A stretch of 64,000 nucleotides of DNA from Kingdonia uniflora (GCA_014058105.1 JACGCM010000655.1:322501-386500), one strand, 5' to 3'. Positions 11,636-20,565 are shown, counted from the first letter of the stretch. Notes: generated from the sequence alone by a model not told the origin. Translations and numbers: made by a program.

Positions 11636-12230
11636 TGAGTCTCCTTTGCTTTCCTTCTTGTAGTCGGCTACAGAGGGCCCTAAACTACTTTCCAGGATCT
11701 GGCTAGAAGCTAACCGCCGAACTACCCGCACGTGTCGAAGCCTCCAAACTACGCCTTGAAAGAAAAGGTATTTGATCCGTAAAAAAAAATCACATGATAG
11801 ACAGACATAGGTCTAGGGCTTTAAGTAGTGTGTTTTAGAGGGAGGATCCAAACTACAAACCACAGTAGTTTAGAGCCATTAGAGGTGGACAGTCTATAGA
11901 CAAATAGACAAATCCGGTGCCTGACTCTTATTTCACTCTGGCACCAACGCAAGGATCCTAGGTTCTGTTAGAGCCAGCGCCTTTAGTTAAATAAGAGTTT
12001 AAAGACGCAAGTAGTTTAGGATGATGGAAAATAGGATCCTAATCATTGGTTCTCAAAACTACGGAAAAGGAATCTGTGTGTTTTAGAGCTGTAATATATA
12101 TAGTAGTAGGAGTAGCCACTGAAGTAGGAGGTAGCTTTCTAATCTACTGTAGTTTAGGATAGGCATCAGTGGAAAAGAGCTACGTGATGAGGGCTTTAAA
12201 AGGATTTGTCTATAGACTATAGATAAAACA

Positions 12231-12288
12231 GGCTTTAGTAGTTTGTAGTTTGGACACGAGACCCACTAAACTTGCGTACGAAAAGAGT
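12231..12288 (+). repeat. 58-bp composite repeat, shared with 10891
   Basis: Identical partner of 10891-10948. It is preceded by another dispersed word, AAGGATTTGTCTATAGA, at about 12200. Confidence 0.93.
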
Positions 12289-12962
12289 CGGAGCTATGTG
12301 GCTAAAGAATGCGAAAAATGGGTGAGGAAAAAAACAAGTAGCTAGCTTTTTTGTAGTGGGGAAAAGACCTTAGGTAGTTTGTAGTTTGGATCCTATTTTC
12401 CACTGTGCTATTTAAAAAGAAAAACGCTCCATCCTACGCTAAACTACTCTTTCATCAGCGTACGCAAGTGCTATTCTTTCTTGCCAAAGAAATAGCTCCA
12501 ATGCATCCTAAACTACAACTACGCTTTTCTTTCATTAAAAGGTAGTTTAGAGTACTTGGTTTTTTGCTGGGTCAAATTTTTGCGCCTTTTCTTTATGTTT
12601 AACAGCAAGAAATCTTTCTTTTATCTGTTTTAGCATTAGCAGCAAGAAATCTTTCTTTAAAGGTTGCAGTTTTTTTTAGGTATGAAAAGACAGTGGAAAA
12701 GATGATGGATAAGTAGTTTAGGATCCTCGTACGCAAGTTTCAAAAAAAGGTAGTTTAGAGAGTAGTTAAGCTTTCTTTGCAGCTTGGAGCTATGTCTAAA
12801 AGAATCCATTCTAGATTATATAGGAGCTATAGCTATGTCTAACTAGATTCTATAGGAGCTATGTCTAATCTAACGCTAAGGATCCTTTAAGGAGCTATGT
12901 CTAAGCTAGCTAAAACTCAAAAAAATAGTGACTTTTGCCCGGGTAGATTAGAAATAGCTCCG

Positions 12963-13013
12963 ACTCTTTTCGTACGCAAGTATAGTGGGTCTCGTGTCCA
13001 AACTACAAACTAC
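12963..13013 (-). repeat. Reverse copy of the TAGTTTG/ACTTGCGTACG composite
   Basis: This is a reverse-complement copy of the element at 2086, with a base change beside the CGTACGCAAGT word (TATAGTGGG instead of TTTAGTGGG). It can pair with the forward copies at 10898 and 12238 to form long hairpins within the intron transcript. Confidence 0.88.
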
Positions 13014-13392
13014 CACTATAGAAAAATCCTACACTTGCGTACGTGGAATAAGAGTTTACGTACGCAAGTTGCGTGTAGTTTGTAGCTGTTAAAAGGACAC
13101 CCTACATTATACATTGTTTATTAACAGCTCTTTTCCACCGTACGCAAGTTACACAAAGATTACACCGTACGCAAGTTTACCAATGATTAGGATCCTATTT
13201 TCCATCATCCTAAACTACGTCTTTGTAGTTTAGGATCCTACCTATTTTTTTCTCTTACTATGCTTTAGAGCACTTTTTTTCGTACGCAAGTAAACTACTT
13301 TTGAGGGTCTGACTCAACTTTCAAAAAACTTGCGTACGAGGATCCTAAACTACTTATCCATCATCCTAAACTACGATCGGCGCTATGAAGGG

Positions 13393-13424
13393 CTTGCGCA
13401 AGCTTGCGCAAGCTTGCGCAAGCT
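13393..13424. repeat. Tandem 10-bp palindromic repeat, three units
   Basis: Three units of GCGCAAGCTT (here starting CTTGCGCAAG) lie inside the rpl2 intron. This is the same array type as at 2451-2490. Confidence 0.93.
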
Positions 13425-13929
13425 CCAAACTACAACTACTAAAAGTTGCGCGTACGTAAGTAAACTACTTATCCATCATCTAAAAACAAGCTACCGGACA
13501 CGAGACCCACTAAACTTGCGTACGAAAAGAGTTGCTAAAGCTCCGGTAACCCTGGAGTGTGTTTTTAAAAAAGGTGGAGTGAGACGGTGGATAAGAAGCC
13601 GGAGGTTGGTTACTTTTGCCGTACGCAAGTGGAAAGAAATAGCTTTGACTCTTTTAAACGTACGCAAGTCCGATTGAAAGCTAACTCTTTTCTTTAATCA
13701 AACTATTCTAAAAGCTACTTGCGTACGAAGAAAATACCTTTTTTCTTTCGTTTTCTATCTCTTTCTATTACTATTCCCCATCCCAAACGACTGTAGTTTA
13801 GGGCACTTTTTTTCGTACGCAAGTAAACTACTTTTGAGGGTCTGCTTTTCCTAAACTACAGTTTCTGCATACGCGATTCGAAGTCCTTAAAAAAAGACCG
13901 CTATCAACGCTTTTTTAGTTTATCCGGAA

Positions 13930-13959
13930 GAGCCGTATGAGGCAGCTCACGTACGGTTC
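13930..13959 (+). other. Group II intron domain V of the rpl2 intron
   Basis: The hairpin begins GAGCCGTATGAG and ends CACGTACGGTTC, the standard domain V strands, with the catalytic AGC present. The terminal loop region is GCAG. The hairpin is about 30 bases rather than the usual 34, so the loop appears shortened. A domain VI-like stem (GAGCCCC opposite GGGGGCTT) follows, with an unpaired A candidate in CTTAGGTC. Confidence 0.88.
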
Positions 13960-14002
13960 GGGAGCCGAGCCCCAGCAGCGTAGTTAGGGGGCTTAGGTCA
14001 GC

Positions 14003-14590
14003 AGTTATATAGTAGCCAGTCATCACTTGGAAGCGGGCAATAGGGTGATGAATTGCGGTGGGTCTGCCTCTAGCTACAAAACACACTACTCGCCACGTCC
14101 AGAATATGACAGCCTTGAGGTCAATTCTTCAATAGGCAATTGCCTACCCTTGGCCGAGATACGTCTTGGAACCTGGGTACATAGTATAGAATGTCGTCCT
14201 GGTGAAGGCGCAAAGTTGGCTCGAGCCGCAGGTACTTCTGCGAAAATAATGATAGACATTACCCAAAACCAGAGCCAAAGTCAATGGGGTCTTGTGCGGC
14301 TCCCTTCGGGGCGTGAAAAACGAATAGATTCCCGATGTCGAGCGACTATTGGTATCGTTTCCAAAACACACCCCAATCATCATAGTGGTAAGCTACGAAA
14401 AGCAGGACAAAGCCGGTGGTTAGGCAGACGCCCTGTTGTTCGTGGTGTGGCGATGAATCCAGTGGATCATCCTCACGGGGGAGGTGAGGGACGGACGAAA
14501 GGAGGTAGACCTTCAGTATCACCTTGGGGGAAGCCAACCAAAGCAGGATTTCGGGCAGGGGCGGGGCTCAGGAGAAGACAGGGTTCATGA
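14003..14590 (+). CDS. rpl2: Mitochondrial ribosomal protein L2, exon 2
   Basis: This exon completes L2 (predicted total 326 residues). It starts around SYIVASHHLEAGN, which continues RAPV of exon 1. It then carries PLAEIRLGTWVHSIE, RLPSGREKRIDSRCRATIGIV, KLRKAGQSRWLGRRP and the signature MNPVDHPHGGGEGR, where the histidines and glycines contact the peptidyl-transferase rRNA in known L2 proteins. It ends in GS with TGA at 14588-14590, overlapping the rps19 start. The stretch after LEAGN (GGSASSYKTHYSPRPEYDSLEV) is the variable linker seen in plant L2. The total is shorter than in some angiosperms, which have longer linkers. Confidence 0.94.
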   Translation, partial: SYIVASHHLEAGNRVMNCGGSASSYKTHYSPRPEYDSLEVNSSIGNCLPLAEIRLGTWVHSIECRPGEGAKLARAAGTSAKIMIDITQNQSQSQWGLVRLPSGREKRIDSRCRATIGIVSKTHPNHHSGKLRKAGQSRWLGRRPVVRGVAMNPVDHPHGGGEGRTKGGRPSVSPWGKPTKAGFRAGAGLRRRQGS

Positions 14591-14892
14591 CACAACGATC
14601 CTACTGGAAGGGATTCTTTGTTGATGCGTTTCTTACTCTTTTAAACGCTGGCGCCCTGTTTAAAATGAAGAACCAGAGCTTGAATAACCTCAAAATTTGG
14701 TCGCGAAGATCCTCTATTTTGCCTACGTTCCTAGATTCCTCCCTACTAATTTACAATGGAAAAACTCCTATTCGTTGTAAGATCACTGAGGGAAAGGTAG
14801 GTCATAAGTTGGGAGAGTTTGCTCCCACAAGAAAACGCAGACTGACCTTACGCAATAGTGGACAGGGCCGTCTAAAGGGGAAAAAGTCCTAG
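14587..14892 (+). CDS. rps19: Mitochondrial ribosomal protein S19
   Basis: This encodes 101 residues of uS19, which sits in the small-subunit head. Matching features are W-K-G-F-F-V-D-A-F at the N-terminus, [40 protein letters not shown] and a basic GKK tail. The ATG overlaps the rpl2 stop (ATGA), an operon-like arrangement that supports this start over the in-frame ATG at 14524. Between residues 16 and about 34 the protein has [19 protein letters not shown], about 6 to 8 residues longer than homologues I recall. The underlying DNA contains ACTCTTTTAAACG (14635-14647), which elsewhere leads into a CGTACGCAAG word, so a repeat fragment probably entered the gene in frame. Confidence 0.95.
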   Translation: MTQRSYWKGFFVDAFLTLLNAGALFKMKNQSLNNLKIWSRRSSILPTFLDSSLLIYNGKTPIRCKITEGKVGHKLGEFAPTRKRRLTLRNSGQGRLKGKKS

Positions 14893-14903
14893 TCCGAAAG
14901 GTT

Positions 14904-14977
14904 TTGGCACGAAAGGGAAACCCTATTTCGATAAGACTGGATCTGAATCGCAGCTCAGATTCCAGTTGGTATAGTGA
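14904..14977 (+). CDS. rps3: Mitochondrial ribosomal protein S3, exon 1
   Basis: This is a 74-nucleotide exon encoding the N-terminus of uS3. After the first codon it reads [20 protein letters not shown] and then WYS, an excellent match to plant mitochondrial S3. The codon where homologues have ATG is TTG here, and no in-frame ATG lies between it and rps19, so TTG is probably the initiator. C-to-U editing could not turn it into AUG. The exon ends after GA of codon 25, exactly the known position of intron rps3i74. Only 11 bases separate it from the rps19 stop. Confidence 0.9.
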
Positions 14978-15187
14978 GGGCGACCGCGAAAGTCACCGGC
15001 GAATACTAGTTGGTTGCTCCCTTAAGTATCCGAGCTTGGGAGAGCCACTTAGTAGTTAGGGGCACGACTTCGAACTTGCGTACGCGGACCAGAGCATGTC
15101 GTGAAAGAAGCAACCGAGTTGCCTCTGCGTTTTTGAAAGGCTACCCCTGTCTACGGGTGTGCTGCAGAGTGGAATGTAGATATCATG

Positions 15188-15233
15188 AACGCGAGGTCCG
15201 TCTTAGCAGGAACGCGAGGTCCGTCTTAGCAGG
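15188..15233. repeat. 23-bp perfect tandem duplication in the rps3 intron
   Basis: AACGCGAGGTCCGTCTTAGC plus AGG is present at 15188-15210 and directly again at 15211-15233. It falls in what should be intron domain I, so it may disturb a structural helix. Confidence 0.95.
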
Positions 15234-16403
15234 CCGTAACCTTTAGACCCTATGTGCCGATCGCTAGCGCATACAGGGGTTTAAGCTCCGTGCGCATTCG
15301 GAAAGGTTCATTCTCAAAACCCCCCAACGCTTAACCTTTAGAAATGACCGCTTCTAAACTACAGACAAACTAGTCTAGCTTTCCAAACCTACGACCAAAG
15401 GCCTACTACGCGCCTAACCTTACCTCAACGTTTTTAAAAAGTGGCCTAAACTACCGGACTACTGGAGGCTAGCTGCGTTGTACCCGGGGTCATGATCGTC
15501 TTTTCTGATTGATGAAAGGGTCCACCTAGCCGTTAGTTTGTCTATAGAGTAGTTTAGAGACGCCAGAATAAAGCAGAACTTGCGTACAAGGAAAAGAGAG
15601 AGATAAGCCACGAAAAAGCGCACCTAAAGCGCACTATGCTCCGTTTCGGGAGAGTTTTCGGTGGAACCGGTGAACCACTCGACCCAGGGCTGGTTAGACG
15701 CGTGGTACAGAGGGCTCGTAGTACCCGTCCTTTTTCGTTGAAAGCTGCAGTACAGCATCACTCTTGTTTTTTTAGCCTGATGGTTGCTTCTAATCTACAA
15801 AAAGGGGAAGGAGCCTAAATCAACAAAAAGCCCGGTTTTTTAACAAAAGCTAGCGAAAAGGCGTTGGCTCCTCGTACGCAAGTTCTGAACCACAAAAAAA
15901 ACACAGCGCTGTTCTGGCGCGTAGTGGTCATGCCTAAAAGCTCAGAGCGGCGTTAGCGTTGGATCGGTAAGGACGCAACTCTAAACGCTATCACTGACTG
16001 ATCGCGATCCTCTTTACTCTTTCTAGGTGAACTCTCTATCTATAGCTATAGACATGACTACAACGCCGCTATCAAGTAGTAGTTCCCCTGGAGTCTCCCT
16101 AACAACCAACTAGGAAGATGCATAGCATAGCGGTTCTGCCTAGCCTTACTGACTAAATGTGGTTCCGCCTAACCAACCCCAACCTTTCTGGTGGTTCCCT
16201 TGTAGTAGGCTGGTAGTTCCCTTGTAGTAGGGGTAGGATATACTATTCTACCAGGGTAAAAAAACCCAGCTCTTTTCAAAAGGCCGGTGTGGCAACGCAC
16301 CCAGGGAAGAGTTGGGATCGAAAAAGCGTTGTCCAGCTATTTACTGATCGCTATCACCGCTAGCTTTTGAGATACGCGGGTGTGCCACAGAGGTTGATTT
16401 TGA

Positions 16404-16437
16404 GAGCCGTGTGATGGGCGACTATCCTGCACGGTTC
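16404..16437 (+). other. Group II intron domain V of the rps3 intron
   Basis: This is a full-length 34-base domain V. It has the 5' strand GAGCCGTGTGATGGG, the 3' strand CCTGCACGGTTC and a catalytic AGC at 16405-16407. The tip reads CGACTA, which departs from a simple GNRA tetraloop. Confidence 0.88.
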
Positions 16438-16964
16438 GGAGAGCACGACGAGTCTACGCTGGTTTTTCGGACCCTACCTCAAAAGCGTGATCGTAGTTGG
16501 TCCGGAGTGACACTAACCTAGTGCCTAGTGAAAACCACATCTACACATGCGGTAAGGAGTTTTTCTATTCTTTTAGCGCTACAACGCCTATGAGCCGGAC
16601 TAATCGCAAGCTTTTCTTTCGGGAGGAAAAAGCAAAGGGGAGTCAAGAGTCAATCACCAAGCAATCCGTTCCGTCTGACTCTTATTTTAGTTAACTCTTT
16701 CACTATAGAAAAATCCTACACTTGCGTACGTGGAATAAGAGTTTACGTACGCAAGTTGCAAAAAATGTAGCTGTTAAGTAGTTTGGACACCCTACAGTAG
16801 ACTTACGTAGTTTAGGATCCTAGAAAAAAAAACAACTACCACTATTGCTTTTCCTTTCCTCGTAATGTATATTTTACTCTTTTCTTTAGCTTTTCTGTAA
16901 TGTATATTTCATCCGGTTTTTTTTTAGCCTCTAAACTACTCTTTAATACTTGAAAGGAGTTGTG

Positions 16965-16999
16965 GTTGCCTAAAATATACATTACGGCGTACGCAAGTA
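16965..16999 (-). repeat. 38-bp composite repeat, copy 3 of 7 (35 bp)
   Basis: Reverse-strand copy in the rps3 intron, shortened at the CAACTAC end. It is immediately followed by a reverse copy of the GAGACCCACTAAACTTGCG element (17012-17047). Confidence 0.9.
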
Positions 17000-17632
17000 C
17001 AACTCCTTTAACCCTTTTCGTACGCAAGTTTAGTGGGTCTCGTGTCCGGCTTTCTTTTAGTTAGCACAAGGATCCTACCTAGGATCCTTCTAAAAGAAAG
17101 ATTAGCTCTTTTCCTTTTCCATTTACCACTGATGCCTATTCTTTTTGCGGCTAAACTACCTAAACTGCTCCTAAACTACAACTACGTGCTCCTAAACTAC
17201 AACTACGTACCTTTAACGTACGCAAGTTCCAACACACACCTCTAATGGCTCCAAACTACAAACTACTCTGCTGTTTTTCCAAAGCCATTACCCTAATGGC
17301 TGAAGCACTTTTCCTTATACCTTTGCTTCCAAACAAGAGCCTATCGGCTTTTAAAACTCGCCAAAGCCATAACAACTAACACCACTTGTAGTTGTAGTTG
17401 TAGTTGCTAAAGCTACAACCACAACTACAACTAGCTACCTTCTTCGTACGCAAGTTTTAAAATAGGATCCTCACTAGGATCCTCGCTATCACTATTGATC
17501 TACGCTCTTATTTAACTCCGTTTATTAACAGCTCTTCTTCCATCCTCTAGTCTATTTGTAGTTTGTAGTTTAAGGGGCCTAACCCACACTAGGATCCTAA
17601 ACTACGCCTCTGCAACACACTCCTTTTAAAGC

Positions 17633-17670
17633 TACTTGCGTACGCCGTAATGTATATTTTAGGCAACTAC
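17633..17670 (+). repeat. 38-bp composite repeat, copy 4 of 7
   Basis: Forward copy in the rps3 intron, perfect over 38 bp against the copy at 8479. Confidence 0.93.
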
Positions 17671-18077
17671 CTAACCACTTCTATTCCACTACTAAAAACT
17701 CGCCGTTTTTTCCTTAGTTTGGTAGCTTTAGCGTAATGTATATTTAATTGAAAATAACAGAACCTATTCTTCGTACGCAAGTTCTAAACATTTAGAAGCC
17801 CTATTTTTTCTATAGACAAATCCTTTTATCCACCATCTGTCTTTCAAACTTGCGTACGTGGATAGTAGTTTAAAGACAGATGATGGAATAAGAGTTTACG
17901 TACGCAAGTTGCGTTTATTAAATTCTTACAGTGGAAAAGTAGTACAGTGGAAAAGATGATGGAAAATTGGACACCGTACGCACCAACTTGCGTACGGAAA
18001 ATCCATCATCAATGTAAAAAGGATTAAAGGAAAAGTGAAAAAATCACTCTTTTCCACGTACGCAAGTGAGGATCCTG

Positions 18078-18116
18078 CCAATGATTAGGATCCTATTTTC
18101 CATCATCCTAAACTAC
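18078..18116 (+). repeat. 39-bp BamHI-type composite
   Basis: Forward copy of the family described at 9178, preceded by AGTGAGGATCCTG. Together with 9178 it shows that an extended version is shared between the two introns. Confidence 0.9.
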
Positions 18117-18280
18117 AAAGCTAGAAGAAAATACCAAACTTGCGTACGCCGATTTATCTTTAGTTTTCTAATTGTTTCGGCTAGTTATTATCCTTATTAA
18201 TACAGTAGACTTACGTAGTTTGGGATCCTAAACTACCACCGCTAAACTACTAAACAAGTCCAAAGACAAACCGATGGTGC

Positions 18281-18318
18281 TACTTGCGTACGCCGTAATG
18301 TATATTTTAGGCAACTAC
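18281..18318 (+). repeat. 38-bp composite repeat, copy 5 of 7
   Basis: Forward copy in the rps3 intron about 170 bases before exon 2, perfect over 38 bp. Confidence 0.93.
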
Positions 18319-18398
18319 CTCGCTTCGCTCCTCTTTTGACTCTAGCCTAAAAAAAGGCCACTTGCAGGCCTGCTTTTTCCTTCCGGGCCCTATCTTTC

Positions 18399-18461
18399 GC
18401 ATAGATGTGTGGCTCAAGTCACTCACCACGGCATAGATGTGTGGCTCAAGTCACTCACCAC
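18399..18461. repeat. 31-bp tandem duplication next to rps3 exon 2
   Basis: GCATAGATGTGTGGCTCAAG with TCACTCACCAC is present at 18399-18429 and 18431-18461. It lies about 30 bases before exon 2. The duplication contributes the apparent upstream extension of the exon 2 frame (a GTG at 18409), which I regard as intron. Confidence 0.95.
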
Positions 18462-18491
18462 CGAATCCAGCGTAGTGACCCTTGACTCTCT

Positions 18492-20349
18492 TTATTATTA
18501 TGGCAAATCAGCGTATCACGATGTCAATCTGAGATCTTATTTCGCTTCGATACGTCCACCTACGAGACTGACCTTCGGCTTTATTCTCGGTAGGTGCCTG
18601 ATTCTACATTTTCCCAAGAGAACGTCCATTTCTGTCTTTCTTCAGAAACGACGCGACACAGTCAGACCCTACCACAATGTGTTGGATAAGGGGTTTTTTT
18701 TCCGGTGGCGGGCGTTTGGGGAAAAAGCGTTCTTGATGAAGAAGGATCCTAAACTACGCGACGAGAAGAGCTACAAACGAAAGAGTGCTAACGATCGGCC
18801 TATTCATAAGCAAGGCTATGGACTGACTAGGACCCCCAAAAGGGACTCTGACTTGAATAAGGCGGCTATGATGAAAAGTGCAGGTGCGCTCCTTCTTGGA
18901 ATCGGAGCGTGGTGTGTTGCGGGTCTCCTATTTCAAGCAATAGTTGGAGAAAGAAATGCCCGGACCAAGCCAGTAGGCGCCGAAACAAGAACCAAGGCGG
19001 ACTCCTTAACTACCCTCCCGTTCTTCTCCCCCTCTGGCCCAAATAGTTGGAGGCATCTAGGGCTTGTCGCAAAGACCCTTCCTTATGCACAGAAAGACTG
19101 GGGGGCCTTGCATTACTTTGCAATGCAATACTTCTTTCAGACATCCAAGAAAATGCATTTCGACCCCGTCTACGTTCTCCAGCATTTTGCGGCATCGGGC
19201 TGTCCTAGCTTTTTGGATCGCTTACGTCATAGAGGCCGCCACTCCCATAGTAGTGATGATGGGACCTTTAGTCTACCTCCCTGCGAAGAACCCCGCGACT
19301 TGCGTACGAAGAAAGGAAGCCGGAGGATCCTTAGTAGTTTAGAAAAGAGCCATTTAAAACAATGTAATAGAAGGAGTTTAAAAGAGTATAGGGGCTGGAA
19401 GCTCAAAGCCTTAGCCACTACCTTCTATCGCCAACCTTACGTCCTTTTAAAAACAGTGATCCTTTCGCCAGACTACAAGCGAGGGGCACTAAACGAAAAG
19501 ATCGTACGTTCTTGCATCGCCTTCTTTGTGGAAAGCTACGGAGAGAGAAAGAAGAAGTCCCGGCCGAGCTTACCCGGCGCGGAGAGCGGGGGTGTGTTGA
19601 AGAAAGGGCAGTCGCGCTTGACCCACCAAATCCAACGCTTTTTCGAAGTGGGAACAAGCAAAACAAAGATCTCGCTCTTTCCTTTCTTTGGTGCTACCTT
19701 CTTCTTTCCACGGGATGGATGCATGGGTGGGTTATTCCATAAGCTCGTTTTTAAGAAAAAAAAAAGGGAACAACTACTAGGCCAATGTCGGACCAAGAGT
19801 TGGAATCTCCTGGGTAAGGAGAGGGTCGTGGAATTGATAGAGAAATTGCTAACCTCCAGAGAAAGTGAGACGAGAAGAGAATGGAGAAAGGGAATAGAGA
19901 TCTTGACAGAGATCATAGTGAGAAATAGGCGAATCCCCTATGGCTACAACTCCTATTTGAATAAAGAAGAAGAGTTGCTGTCTATGCGCACAAATACGCT
20001 TACCAAGATCTCCTCAGTCAATATCTCATCGGTTTATCAAAGCGCTGCTCTGATTGCTCAAGACATCTCTTTTCAACTTAAAACGAGATCCTTTCGTGCC
20101 ATTTTGAGTCAAATAGTCAAGGAGATCCCCCGCGCTATGCCTTCCGGATGTGCTATCGAAGGGATCCGTATTTGTTGCTCAGGTCGATCAGAAGGTGCAG
20201 AAATAGCTAGAACGGAATGCGGAAAGTATGGAAAAACATCCCGTAATGTCTTTCACCAAAAAATCGACTATGCTTCGGCTACGGTCTCTACTCGTCACGG
20301 AATCCTAGGTGTAAAAGTATGGATCTCCGTACGCAAGTTTCAGCATTGA
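18492..20349 (+). CDS. rps3: Mitochondrial ribosomal protein S3, exon 2
   Basis: This is the main part of uS3, a small-subunit protein at the mRNA entry region. With exon 1 it predicts 643 residues. The N-terminal part matches plant S3: YYYGKSAYHDVNLRSYF, SIRPPTRLTFGF and LGRCLILHFPKRT. The C-terminal domain is clear: GIRICCSGRSEGAEIARTECG, KYGKTSRNVF, QKIDYA and STRHGILGVKVWIS. The middle is long and variable, as in other plants. The frame runs through the region of the second S3 intron found in several gymnosperms and ferns (about nucleotide 257), so that intron is absent. The last residues (VRKFQH) come from a CGTACGCAAGTTT word, replacing the usual end of S3. Internal repeat-derived segments are listed separately. 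Confidence 0.94.
18741..18758 (+). repeat. Dispersed word inside rps3 coding sequence
   Basis: GAAGGATCCTAAACTACG, one of the commonest dispersed words, encodes KDPKLR (residues about 108-113) of S3. It sits just after the conserved WRAFGEK segment, in frame. Confidence 0.75.
19298..19390 (+). repeat. In-frame repeat-derived segment inside rps3
   Basis: About 93 bases of the rps3 middle domain are assembled from dispersed words: ACTTGCGTACGAAGAAAGG, GCCGGAGGATCCTTAGTAG, GTTTAGAAAAGAGC and GGAGTTTAAAAGAGTAT. They encode roughly residues 294-325 (LRTKKGSRRILSSLEKS and onward). The frame is kept on both sides. The segment AATGTAATAGAAGG also occurs at about 4897. Whether it remains in the protein, or is removed, is unknown. 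Confidence 0.75.
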
Positions 20350-20474
20350 TCCTACTAGCAAGTGAGCATGGTCGCTTTCTAAACTACCGTACGCAAGTTT
20401 GACAACAGAAGATAAAGACAGTAGTTCGAGGCCCAAAGCGTTGAAGCCTTCTATATACATTGTTAAAAAAAGGC

Positions 20475-20565
20475 CTCCAAACTACAAACTACGCTTCAGC
20501 AACTACGCTACTCCAAACTACAAACTACGCTTCAGCAACTACGCTACTCCAAACTACAAACTACA
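20475..20565. repeat. 36-bp tandem repeat, two and a half copies
   Basis: Units at 20475-20510 and 20511-20546, with a partial third unit to 20565. Each contains CTCCAAACTACAAACTACG, the reverse form of the TAGTTTGTAGTTTGGA word, so a dispersed word became part of a tandem array. Confidence 0.95.

Larger units (their letters stand above)
7400..14002 (+). other. Group II intron of rpl2, expanded to 6.6 kb
   Basis: The 5' end reads GTGTGACCCG, and the first 350 bases or so look like intron domain I because they are almost free of the dispersed words. A domain V hairpin lies at 13930-13959, and exon 2 begins about 43 bases later. Between about 7770 and 13870 most of the sequence is dispersed repeat words and composites. 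An apparent island of original intron lies near 11040-11300. I see no maturase ORF. The exact 3' boundary (14002) is inferred from codon phase and protein similarity; the terminal dinucleotide there is GC rather than the usual AY, so the true site may be a few bases away. Confidence 0.8.
16506..18479. other. Repeat-filled insert between rps3 intron domain VI and the 3' splice site
   Basis: The block is flanked by a 6-bp direct repeat AGTGAC (16506-16511 and 18474-18479). From about 16690 to 18330 it consists largely of dispersed words, including three 38-bp composites, a BamHI-type composite and a reverse TAGTTTG composite. The last 140 bases contain a 32-bp tandem duplication. It looks like DNA that accumulated inside or just beyond intron domain VI. 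The six-base flank could be microhomology or chance. Confidence 0.55.
14978..18491 (+). other. Group II intron of rps3 (i74), expanded to 3.5 kb
   Basis: The intron begins GGGCGACCGCG at rps3 nucleotide 74. Sequence from 14978 to about 16440 is mostly not repeat words and ends in a clear domain V at 16404-16437. A domain VI-like stem follows (TCGGACC at 16467 with GGTCCGG at 16499). Exon 2 does not begin until about 18492, so some 2 kb, much of it dispersed repeats, separates domain VI from the splice site. The 3' boundary is set by the reading frame (codon 25 GA plus T) and by similarity starting at YYYGK. I see no maturase ORF. Confidence 0.82.

Noticed and set aside
13330..13677. ORF of 115 codons in the rpl2 intron
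   Set aside because: Nearly all of it is dispersed words and the GCGCAAGCTT array; there are no maturase motifs.
13930..13959. Idea that the ACTTGCGTACG word derives from the group II domain V strand CACGTACGGTTC
   Set aside because: Only CGTACG and a neighbouring G are shared, and the flanks do not match; six-base similarity is not evidence.
14027..14029. GTG at 14027 as the start of an independent L2 C-terminal gene
   Set aside because: Similarity to L2 begins before it, a domain V hairpin lies just upstream, and exon 1 at 7007 supplies the N-terminus.
18409..18491. GTG start upstream of rps3 exon 2 as an alternative initiator
   Set aside because: The extension is made of a 32-bp tandem duplication without S3 similarity, and a fitting exon 1 with the correct phase lies upstream.
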